Part shown: piece after piece, positions 44,123-51,885 of the stretch | Layout of the letters: each line of letters begins with the position of its first letter | Position numbering within the stretch: position 1 is the first letter of the stretch | Source: Nocardia panacis | GTDB taxonomy: Bacteria; Actinomycetota; Actinomycetes; Mycobacteriales; Mycobacteriaceae | NCBI RefSeq assembly: GCF_003598715.1 | Contig: NZ_QZFU01000045.1 | Span: 310,001-374,000 of the forward strand | DNA length: 64,000 nt | Direction: 5' to 3' | Notes under the pieces: generated by a model | What the model saw: only the letters and a program-made list of their open reading frames with translations | Told to the model about the DNA's origin: nothing | Database searches by the model: none | Program-made: the position numbers and the translations under genes

Positions 44123-45343
44123 TCAATCCTCGACGCGCACCGCGTAACCCGCGACCTCGAGCGCCCCGAGCACCTCGTCCCGGTGGTTCGGGCCTCGGGT
44201 CTCCATGGTCAGCGACACCTCGACCTCGCCGACCGCCAAGGCCGTCCCGGTGCGCGAATGCGCGACGTCCACCACGCTCGCCCCGGTCTTCCCGACGACC
44301 GTGAGCAGGACGCTCAGCGCGCCGGGACGATCCGTGAGCGTCACCCGCACCCCGAGGTAGCGGCCCGCCGCACTGAGCCCGTGCCCGATCACCCTGGTCA
44401 ACAGCAGCGGATCGATATTGCCGCCGGAGAGAATGGTCGCGACCGTGCCGCGCAGCGCCAATTCCGTCTCCTCGCAACTGATCAGCGCCGCCACGCCCGC
44501 CGCGCCCGCGGGCTCGACGATGAGTTTGCCGCGCTCCAGGCACAGCAGCAGCGCGCGCGAGAGCGCCTCCTCGTCCACCGTGACCACGGTGTCGACGCAG
44601 GCGGCGACGTGCGCGAAGGGCACCGCGCCGGGCAGGCCCACCGCGATGCCGTCGGCCATGGTCGACATGCTGTGCGCCCGAACGGGTTTCCCCGCGGCCA
44701 GCGAATCCGGCCAGGCCGCCGCCTCGGCCGCCTGCACCCCGATGACCCGCACGTGCGGGGCGAGGCGCCGCAGCGCGACCGCGACCCCGGCCAGCAGTCC
44801 GCCCCCGCCGGTGGGCACCAGCACCGTGCCCAGATCCGGATGCTGTTCCAGCATTTCCAGCGCCACGGTGGCTTGACCGGCCACCACATCCGCGTGATCG
44901 AACGGGTGGATCAGTGTCGCACCGGTGTGTTCGGCGAATTCGATCGCGGCGGCGAGCGAGTCGTCGACGGTATCGCCGACCTGCTCAACGGTGGCGCCGT
45001 ATGCCTTGGTGGCCGCCAACTTCGGCAGTGACGCGCCGATCGGCATGAACACCGTGGACGCGATGCCCAGCGAGGTGGCCGCCCAGGCCACACCCTGCGC
45101 GTGATTGCCCGCGCTGGCCGCTACCACACCCCTGGCTCGATCCCGCGGGGTCAGATTCGCGATCCGGTTGTAGGCGCCGCGCGGTTTGAACGATCCGGTC
45201 CGCTGCAGGTTCTCGCATTTGAGCAGCACCTCGCCGCCGATGCGCTCGCCGAGCACCCGCGAGGTCACCAGCGGGGTGCGGCGGATGACCGGGGCCAGCA
45301 GTGCGGCGGCCGCCTCGATCCGATCGAGTCCGATCAGGTCCAT
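44123..45343 (-). CDS. Threonine ammonia-lyase (ACT-domain type)
   Basis: 406 aa fold-type II PLP enzyme, ATG 45343. PLP lysine in TGSFKPRGAYNRI, SAGNHAQGVAWAA, the glycine phosphate-binding loop VPTGGGGLLAGVAVAL, ILSGGNIDPLL, and a single C-terminal ACT domain (about 325-406, RVTLTDRPGALSVLLTVVGK). This length with one ACT domain is the form often called catabolic TdcB-like, but in actinobacteria it can also serve isoleucine synthesis. Confidence 0.93.
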   Translation of the reverse strand: MDLIGLDRIEAAAALLAPVIRRTPLVTSRVLGERIGGEVLLKCENLQRTGSFKPRGAYNRIANLTPRDRARGVVAASAGNHAQGVAWAATSLGIASTVFMPIGASLPKLAATKAYGATVEQVGDTVDDSLAAAIEFAEHTGATLIHPFDHADVVAGQATVALEMLEQHPDLGTVLVPTGGGGLLAGVAVALRRLAPHVRVIGVQAAEAAAWPDSLAAGKPVRAHSMSTMADGIAVGLPGAVPFAHVAACVDTVVTVDEEALSRALLLCLERGKLIVEPAGAAGVAALISCEETELALRGTVATILSGGNIDPLLLTRVIGHGLSAAGRYLGVRVTLTDRPGALSVLLTVVGKTGASVVDVAHSRTGTALAVGEVEVSLTMETRGPNHRDEVLGALEVAGYAVRVED

Positions 45344-45512
45344 GTCCCGATCCTGCCGGCTACCGGCGGGTCTGTCGCTGGTGCGCACACCGTGTTGGCA
45401 CACTGACCAGTTCCGCCCCGTGGCGGCGCGGCATGCTTGGGCAAGGTGCCTCGCCGGAGGCGTTTCTCGGCTACCGGGTTTCGGACTCGGGCGCACCCGA
45501 CTCGATCGCGGC

Positions 45513-46697
45513 TCAGCGGTGTCGGTCCGTTTTGGCGAAGTGATGCGCGAGCGCCCCGAGCCGGGCCAGCCGGGCATCCCCGAGCGGAGTCAACTTGCCG
45601 CCGAGGCGATTGGTGAGGAAGCCGAGCGCCATCCCGGTGCTCGGATCGGCGAACGCCCCGGACCCGCCCAGCCCGAAATGTCCGAAGGCCGAGACGGGTT
45701 CGGTCCTGGACGGCTTCATCGGCACGCCGTGGTAGCCGAGCGCCCACGGAACACGGAGCGCCAGTACGTAATCCGGGCTGAAGACCTGGCGGCGAGCCAT
45801 CGCGCCGATGGTGCGCTGCTCCAGCAGCCGCACACCGTCGATCGCGCCGCCATTGGCCAGCGCCCCGTACATGCGGGCCAGCGCGCGGGCCGAGAACACC
45901 CCGTTGACGCCCGGCATCACCGAATCGTGAATGCGCGCATCGGAAACCAGATCGGCGAATCCGCGCGGCGTCGTCTCGGCGGTGGCCGCGAGACGGGTGC
46001 GGGCGAGCAGGCGCGAGCCGCTCTCCCAACTCATTCCGGCCACCGTGAGTCGGGGGAAGTTGGGGGCGATGCGATCCCGTTCGTCTTCGGGTACGCGGAA
46101 CCAGAGCTCGTCGGCCCCGAGGGGTTCGGCGATCTCGGTGCGCAGCACCTCGGTGAAGTCGGCCCCGGTGACCCGGCGCACGAGTTCGGCGGTCAAGTGC
46201 CCGTAGGAGATTCCGTGATATCCGCTGGTGCGGCGGTGGCGCGGATCGGGGGTCGTGGCGGCCAGCGCCGAGGTGACGGCCGCGTCGTCGAAGAAGCGTT
46301 CGTCCGGGCCGGGCAGCAGATCGCGCAGCCGGTGCAGTCCGGCGCGATGGGTGAGCAGGCCGCGCACGGTGATGTGATCCTTACCGGCGCACGCGAATTC
46401 GGGCCAGTAGGTGCCGACGGGTTTGTCGTAGTCGAGCAGTCCGCGCTCGGCCAGTCGATGCACCAGTGTGGAGACCACGCCTTTTCCGGTCGAGTACGCC
46501 ATGGCGACGGTGTCGTGCCGCCACGGCTGTCCGGGCCGGGCGAATCCGGCCCACACGTCGACCACCGGCACACCGTGCTGGTACACCGCGAGCGCGCCGC
46601 CGCCGTCGGATGGGCGGCGGAACAGCCCATCGAAGGCGGCGACCAGGCCGGCGTAGCGCCGGTCGACGAACTGCTTCGGCGAAGAATCTGTCATCAC
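45513..46697 (-). CDS. Beta-lactamase-fold esterase (class C / EstB family)
   Basis: 394 aa. Nucleophile motif AYSTGKG (Ser69, Lys72), the YxN-like SYGH segment (tyrosine base) and HFGLGGSGAF in place of KTG, the arrangement of EstB/LipE-type serine esterases rather than true beta-lactamases. No signal peptide. Alone, 169 bp upstream of the threonine ammonia-lyase in the same direction. Confidence 0.88.
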   Translation of the reverse strand: MMTDSSPKQFVDRRYAGLVAAFDGLFRRPSDGGGALAVYQHGVPVVDVWAGFARPGQPWRHDTVAMAYSTGKGVVSTLVHRLAERGLLDYDKPVGTYWPEFACAGKDHITVRGLLTHRAGLHRLRDLLPGPDERFFDDAAVTSALAATTPDPRHRRTSGYHGISYGHLTAELVRRVTGADFTEVLRTEIAEPLGADELWFRVPEDERDRIAPNFPRLTVAGMSWESGSRLLARTRLAATAETTPRGFADLVSDARIHDSVMPGVNGVFSARALARMYGALANGGAIDGVRLLEQRTIGAMARRQVFSPDYVLALRVPWALGYHGVPMKPSRTEPVSAFGHFGLGGSGAFADPSTGMALGFLTNRLGGKLTPLGDARLARLGALAHHFAKTDRHR

Positions 46698-47070
46698 TGC
46701 CCCTCTGTCGCGAATCCCGCCAGCATGCCGGCCCGTTCGCGCAGGCGCTGTCGAGTGAGAGCAGTGCCACTGCGTGCGACCCGCTGATTCGAATCCTCGC
46801 CTCGAGGGCTACTGTGTCGCCGAGCCCAGGGGATGGGCGAATCACCGCGGGGAGAAAAAGGGGGGAAGTATGCCGTGCCGCAACAGATTCCGGTCCGCCG
46901 CGTTCGTTCAGGGAGGTCGGTTGCCCTATCCCGCACCTGCCAAGTCGCATACCTATACCAAGATATGCGCACCTATCGATGGGTTCGCGGGCTCCGGGGT
47001 GCCTGGAACGAAACGGAAAAGAGAGGCAAGGACGGGATCCGGCCCCGGCGGGCACCGGGACCGGATGCGA
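46698..47070. other. Intergenic stretch, nothing recognised
   Basis: 373 bp. A plus-strand ATG at 46869 follows a good purine-rich GGGGGGAAGT, but the frame runs into the antisense of idi and its product looks like nothing known. A tRNA-like TTCGAATCC at 46787 has no matching stem. I see no gene or clear signal here. Confidence 0.4.
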
Positions 47071-47634
47071 CTACGGCGTTTTGCTCAGCACATCCTCGAC
47101 GACATCGAGCACCCCGGACAACCACGGGGTGTATGCCGCCGGATCGCTGGCCAGTCCGACGCGCAGCGTGTCGATCCCGATCCAGGCGTAATCGCTGATC
47201 TCATCCGGATCCGGTTGCGGCGCCGCGTCGAACAGCGTCCCGATGAGCACGTGATCCCATTCGTGCTCGACCCGCCCGGTCGCCGGATCGCCCGCCCGGT
47301 AGCTGAAAACCCCGATCTCGGTGAGTGCGGCCGACAACCCGAACTCCTCGTAGAGGCGCACGGCGGCCGCCTCTACAACCGGCTGACCGGGAGCCGGATG
47401 TCCGCAGCAGGTGTTGGTCCACAGATTGGGAAAGCGGGTCTTGACGGCGGCCCGGCGCTGCAACAGCACCCGCTCCGCACCGTCGAACAGCAGCACGGAG
47501 AACGCCCGATGCGCCAGACCCGGTGCGGTGTGCGCCTGCGCGACCGGGCACGCGCCGACCGCGCGGCCCTGCGCGTCGACCAGTTCGACAGGCAGGTTCT
47601 CGCGGTCGATGGCCTGTTCGCTGTGGTTGCTCAC
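47071..47634 (-). CDS. idi: Isopentenyl-diphosphate delta-isomerase, type I
   Basis: 187 aa Nudix-fold enzyme interconverting IPP and DMAPP. Catalytic Cys in TNTCCGHP (Cys77) and Glu in RVEHEWDHVL; Nudix region PVVEAAAVRLYEEFG. The ATG overlaps the end of the methyltransferase gene (ATGA), making it the last gene of the encapsulin/terpene operon, where it would balance IPP and DMAPP for GPP synthesis. Confidence 0.95.
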   Translation of the reverse strand: MSNHSEQAIDRENLPVELVDAQGRAVGACPVAQAHTAPGLAHRAFSVLLFDGAERVLLQRRAAVKTRFPNLWTNTCCGHPAPGQPVVEAAAVRLYEEFGLSAALTEIGVFSYRAGDPATGRVEHEWDHVLIGTLFDAAPQPDPDEISDYAWIGIDTLRVGLASDPAAYTPWLSGVLDVVEDVLSKTP

Positions 47635-48515
47635 CGCCCCACCTTATCCGCCGCGATCAGCAGGTATTGGAAACTGCCCTCCCGGTAGGCGGTGAGGAAG
47701 GGCGTCTCCACACCGGTGGCGAGTTCGGATTTGCCGCGCAGTTCCCAGTACGGGATGGTGGCGGCGGTGAGGTCGACCACATCGATCGGGACCAGGTTGT
47801 TCTCGGCCAGTGCGCGGAAGTACTCACCGCGCGGGTGGATCATGCACCCGTAGTGGGCGTCGATCCAGCTGACCGAGGCCGATCGGCCTCCGGTGACGTC
47901 GTTGGAGCAGCCCGTGATGCACACGTACCGCCCACCCGGCGCGAGCAGCCGGGAGAATTCGGCGAAGAGTTCGAAAAGGTCGACGTACATGGTGGTCTCG
48001 TTGGTCCAGATCCCGCGCAGACCCCCGGTGGGGAAGCCGCTGTCGAGCATATTGCGGAAGTGGAAGCGCACCTTGTCGGCCACACCGCGCTGCTCGGCCT
48101 GCTCATTGGCGAACCCGACCTGGTATTCGGAGATGGTGACCCCGTCGACCCGGCAGCCGAAGCGCTGATTGGCCATGAAACTGGTGCCGCCCCGGCCGGA
48201 TCCGCAGTCCATGAGGCGGTCGGTGGGTCTGACCGGACCCAGGTGGTCGAGCAGTGTGACCGCCTGCGCGGTCTCCAAACGATGCAGTTCCTTGACGATG
48301 CGTTCCTGGCGGGTGTCCTCGGGACCTTCGAGCACCGACAGGTCCGGTTCGCCGATGCCGTAATGGTGGTGATAGAGGCCGTCGACCTCGCCGAGCCTGA
48401 TGTTGACGCGGTCGTCGTTGGGATTGTTGTTCCAATACGCCGCGACCGAGCGCTGATAGCTGGTGCGCAGGACAGCTCCGGTGGCGGGATCGATATCGGT
48501 ATTGAGCATGGTCAT
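47631..48515 (-). CDS. Geranyl diphosphate 2-C-methyltransferase
   Basis: 294 aa SAM-dependent methyltransferase, ATG 48515. N-terminal SYQRSVAAYWNNNPNDDRVN and LYHHHYGIGEPDLS are characteristic of GPPMT; SAM motif I is LMDCGSGRGGTSF, then GVTISEYQVGFANEQA. It methylates C2 of GPP, giving the C11 substrate of the adjacent cyclase. 14 bp after the cyclase gene. Confidence 0.95.
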   Translation of the reverse strand: MTMLNTDIDPATGAVLRTSYQRSVAAYWNNNPNDDRVNIRLGEVDGLYHHHYGIGEPDLSVLEGPEDTRQERIVKELHRLETAQAVTLLDHLGPVRPTDRLMDCGSGRGGTSFMANQRFGCRVDGVTISEYQVGFANEQAEQRGVADKVRFHFRNMLDSGFPTGGLRGIWTNETTMYVDLFELFAEFSRLLAPGGRYVCITGCSNDVTGGRSASVSWIDAHYGCMIHPRGEYFRALAENNLVPIDVVDLTAATIPYWELRGKSELATGVETPFLTAYREGSFQYLLIAADKVGR

Positions 48516-48529
48516 GCGGAATCGTCCTC

Positions 48530-50023
48530 TCAGTCCTGATAGCGCTTGCTCGCGGCGTGCCAGGCGCGATTGCCGCCCATCCACGCCCACAGCCCGGTGA
48601 GGAATCGCCGCAACTCCGGTGATCCGGCGGCGGCGAGTACGGCGGCCTCGCTCTCGAAACGGCGCACCAGCTCGTCGTGCACGTCGGCGGTGCGTTGGAC
48701 GGCCTCGCGGCGCGGGCAGTTCTCCTCGGCCGCCAGCACCGTGGGCAGGTTGAATTCCCGCCCGTTCGAAAGATCCTCGCGGGCCATGGAATACAGGTCG
48801 TTGACCATCTGGGAGGCGAGCGCCGCGGTGGTCACCACCCGACGCACCCGAGGATCGCAGTATTCGGCGGGCGACAATTCGTAGCCGCCGACCGCATCGA
48901 TCGGGGCCATGCAGGGTAGGAAGCTGTGCGGTTGACGGTTGGTCAGGTATTCCCACACCGGTGGCATCCGGTGCGCGGCGCGCCAGCCCGCTTCGGCCGC
49001 GAGCGCGATGAACCACCCGCCGATCTCGGTACGCAGTCGAGCCACCTGGGCCGCGGTGGCGTAGTGCCCGATGTGCTCGAAAGAGGTGCGGAAGGCGCGC
49101 AGGATGGGATCGGACTGCAGCGCCCGCTCGAGCTGTGCCTGGTACCGCACCGGTAGATGCACCGGATCCATCGCGGCGGCGGCCATCTCGAGTTTGGGGC
49201 CGAGTTCGGCCGCCGCGTCGGACGCCGATCCGTCCGGTGCGGTGTCGGCCGCGTCCTCCTCGCAGTAGTAGTCGTCCACCGACCATTCCGTCACCGCGCA
49301 TTTCGCCGCCGCCAGCAGTCGGTCGGCGTCGTCGCAGTCCGGATGCGCGAGCATGATCAGCCGCCCGAAATCGGCGTTGCGCAAGGTGTCCAGCCTGCCC
49401 TCGTACAGCCCGATCCCCTCGGCCCACGTGAGCAATCCGGCATTGACCGCCGCGCCCAACTCCGGATCGTCGCGCACCGGTGGTGGACAGTAGAGCGCGG
49501 GGATCCCGGCCCCGTTGTCGGTGCGCCGAGGCGATCCGCTGTCCAATTCTGTTGGGCCGGATGGTGTTTGTCGCTGCGGTGCGGACGCCCGCACATGGGT
49601 GAAGTCGGTTCCCAGTCCACTGGGTCCCAATGGCACCCAGACGCGCCGCTCGGGCGCCGCTCTCGAAATGGCCTCCGTCGCAGATCGCGGTGCGGCAGAG
49701 TCGGATTGCACCGAAGTCGAGGGATCGGCATTCGCCGGCTCGGCGGGGGAGACCGCACCACCGGGGGCGGGCGCCACACGGACACCCGCCTCGAGCAAGG
49801 GTTCCAGCAGCCCCGAGGCGCCCAGCCCGGTGGGACCCGGCAGATGCGACGGCGTCGGCGAATCCGCCTCGTGCGACGAATCACGGTGCGGCGCGGCGGC
49901 TTGCGGGGATCGCGTCGGCAGCAGATCCGCCGGGGCGGCCGCGGAGTCGGCGAGGAGCGCGGCGACGAGGGCGGCCAACTCCGAACCCGCCGGTGATGCC
50001 GCAGTACGGGAGAGTACCGACAT
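48530..50023 (-). CDS. 2-methylisoborneol synthase (class I terpene cyclase)
   Basis: 497 aa, ATG 50023. Residues about 175-497 form the cyclase: acidic Mg site DDYYCEE (250-256) and NSE triad NDLYSMARE (408-416), plus GREFNLPTV. The first 170 residues are Pro/Ala/Ser-rich and disordered, with two copies of GP(T/S)GLG (63-68 and 133-138); in family 2B encapsulin systems the cargo is held by such a region. Cyclises 2-methyl-GPP to 2-methylisoborneol; 2-methylenebornane as product cannot be excluded. Confidence 0.93.
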   Translation of the reverse strand: MSVLSRTAASPAGSELAALVAALLADSAAAPADLLPTRSPQAAAPHRDSSHEADSPTPSHLPGPTGLGASGLLEPLLEAGVRVAPAPGGAVSPAEPANADPSTSVQSDSAAPRSATEAISRAAPERRVWVPLGPSGLGTDFTHVRASAPQRQTPSGPTELDSGSPRRTDNGAGIPALYCPPPVRDDPELGAAVNAGLLTWAEGIGLYEGRLDTLRNADFGRLIMLAHPDCDDADRLLAAAKCAVTEWSVDDYYCEEDAADTAPDGSASDAAAELGPKLEMAAAAMDPVHLPVRYQAQLERALQSDPILRAFRTSFEHIGHYATAAQVARLRTEIGGWFIALAAEAGWRAAHRMPPVWEYLTNRQPHSFLPCMAPIDAVGGYELSPAEYCDPRVRRVVTTAALASQMVNDLYSMAREDLSNGREFNLPTVLAAEENCPRREAVQRTADVHDELVRRFESEAAVLAAAGSPELRRFLTGLWAWMGGNRAWHAASKRYQD

Positions 50024-50039
50024 CGCCTGTCGCCCCCGA

Positions 50040-51446
50040 TCAGTCGGCCTGCCGGGCGACGAGGACATTGTCGAGTATCCCCAGCGCGTCCGGCACCAGC
50101 ACCGCCGCCGAGTAGTAGCAGCTGACCAGATACGAGATGATCGACTGGTCGTCGATGCCCTTGAAGCGCACGTTGAGGCCGGGCTCGAATTCGTCCGGGA
50201 TGCCGGTCTGGTGCAGGGCGATCACGCCCTGGTCCTTCTCGCCGGTGCGCATGGCCAGGATCGAGGTGGTCGCGGTGTCGCTGACCGGAATCTTGCTGCA
50301 CGGGAAGATCGGCACCCCGCGCCAGGCGGGCACTCGATGCCCGTCGATGTCGACCGGGTCCGGATACAGTCCGCGCTTGTTGCACTCCCGGCCGAAGGCG
50401 GCGATCGCTTTCGGGTGCGCCAGGAACAGTCGGGTGCTGCGGCGCATGCTCAGCAGGTCGTCCATGTCGTCCGGGGTGGGCGGGCCGGATTCAGAGTAGA
50501 TGCGCTGTTTGAGATCGCAGTTGTTGAGCAGTCCGAACTCCGCATTGTTGACCAGGTCGTATTCGCGGCGTTCGTAGAGCGCCTCGACGGTCAGGCGCAA
50601 CTGCTGCTCCACCTGGTTGTGCGGATCGTTGAACAGGTCGGCGACGCGGGTGTGCACCCGCAGCACGCTCTGCGCCAGGCTCAGTTCGTATTGGCGGGGC
50701 GTGGCGTCGTAGTCGACGAAGGTGCCTTCGAGCAGTGGTTCGCCGGAGTGACCCGAGGCGACTTCGATATCGGCCTCGCCCTTGGTGTTCTGCGCCCGCA
50801 GGGGTGCTGCGGCGAAGCGGGTGAGTTGCTCGGCCAGTGCGGGGGCGAGTTCCATCTGCTCGCGCAGCGCTTGCCGGGAGAGGGTGAGAATGGTGGTGCG
50901 CGTGGTGGTTCGGACCGTCATCGGCCAGATGGCGTCGGCGTCGGTGAGCATGGCGTCGCCGAAATAGTCGCCGCCGCCGAGCATTCCGATCTTGGTCTGC
51001 TCGCCGTATTCGCCCGCGCCGATCTTCGCGAGTTTGCCGTGCACGATGAGCAGGACGTGGTCCATGGGGTTGCCGAATTCGGCGACAACGGTCCCCGGAT
51101 CGAGGTCACGCTGTTCGAATCGGTGCGCGAGTGCGCGCAGAATCTCCTCGTCGTCGAAACCGCGCAATTGTGGAAGTTCTTGCAGTTCCAGGGGTATCAC
51201 CCTGGCCTGCGATCCGTCGATGACGAATTCCACCTCGCCATTGCCGACGGTGTGGGTCAGCCTGCGGTTGACCCGGAAGATACCGCCGTTGACCTGCGTC
51301 CATGGCAGCATGCGGGTGAGCCAGCGGGACGTGATGCCCTGCATCTGCGGTTCGGACTTGGTGCTGTGCGCCAATTGCGCGGCGGCGGTGGTGCTGAGGC
51401 TCTTGCGTATGTGATTGTCCGTTTGGACCGGCATTTCGATGGTCAT
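50040..51446 (-). CDS. Family 2B encapsulin shell protein with cyclic-nucleotide-binding domain
   Basis: 468 aa, ATG 51446 after GAGGAAA. HK97-type shell protein of the EshA group. N-terminal arm with ITSRWLTRMLPWTQVNGGIF, an inserted cNMP-binding-like domain (about 90-215; DHVLLIVHGKLAKIGAGEYG, MLGGGDYFGDAMLTDADAIW), then the shell domain with SLAQSVLRVHTRVADLFNDP, LYPDPVDIDGHRVPAWRGVP and a conserved end SYLVSCYYSAAVLVPDALGI. It probably assembles a nanocompartment around the synthase encoded next. First gene of the operon. Confidence 0.93.
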   Translation of the reverse strand: MTIEMPVQTDNHIRKSLSTTAAAQLAHSTKSEPQMQGITSRWLTRMLPWTQVNGGIFRVNRRLTHTVGNGEVEFVIDGSQARVIPLELQELPQLRGFDDEEILRALAHRFEQRDLDPGTVVAEFGNPMDHVLLIVHGKLAKIGAGEYGEQTKIGMLGGGDYFGDAMLTDADAIWPMTVRTTTRTTILTLSRQALREQMELAPALAEQLTRFAAAPLRAQNTKGEADIEVASGHSGEPLLEGTFVDYDATPRQYELSLAQSVLRVHTRVADLFNDPHNQVEQQLRLTVEALYERREYDLVNNAEFGLLNNCDLKQRIYSESGPPTPDDMDDLLSMRRSTRLFLAHPKAIAAFGRECNKRGLYPDPVDIDGHRVPAWRGVPIFPCSKIPVSDTATTSILAMRTGEKDQGVIALHQTGIPDEFEPGLNVRFKGIDDQSIISYLVSCYYSAAVLVPDALGILDNVLVARQAD

Positions 51447-51885
51447 GCGCTTTCCTCACTCGAGGGGTTTTCGAGAAGTGTGTGCACAATTGATCGGCAG
51501 ATCCGAGAAGGATCTGCGAATAACTCGGGTGGTGCGAATCCATCTGCGCGACAGTGCGTTCGGAGCCGGTACCGATGGTATGCCCGGAAACCGCTCGAGC
51601 GCAGCGGAATTCGGGGAAATATCCGACGATCCGAGGATGGTCACGACACGGGATCGATCGGATGCCGCGGCCGTGCCCGGATGGGTGCGCGCGGGTCGCG
51701 GACGTGGTTAGCTCGGCGTTTCGCCGCGGATTGCCCACCGGATTCGGCGGCGTGTCCGAAGAACTGTGGAGTCCGCGTGTCGAGCCGGATGCGCGGGCAC
51801 ATACTGAATGGGTGATGTGGAAGGCTGACAGCACAGCACAGCCGGATGCGGTTTCGGTGACGGCGGCAGGGGGCAGGAGCGGATC
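51447..51885. other. Divergent regulatory region, encapsulin operon / Rv1683-like gene
   Basis: 439 bp with no convincing gene. The notable element is the hairpin at 51497-51517. GAGTGAGGAAAGCGC before the encapsulin ATG and AGGAG before GTG 51886 are the two ribosome sites. No clear -10/-35 was found by eye. Confidence 0.45.
51497..51517. promoter_or_regulatory. Inverted repeat in the encapsulin operon leader
   Basis: GCAGATCC-GAGAA-GGATCTGC, perfect 8-bp arms, 50 bp before the encapsulin start codon. It could be an operator or a leader hairpin. Confidence 0.5.

Noticed and set aside
46780..46800. TTCGAATCC resembling a tRNA T loop
   Set aside because: The flanking bases do not pair as a T stem and no acceptor or anticodon arm can be drawn on either strand.
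46869..47100. Plus-strand frame with a good GGGGGGAAGT ribosome site
   Set aside because: The frame runs antisense into idi and its product is a basic low-complexity sequence with no recognisable feature.
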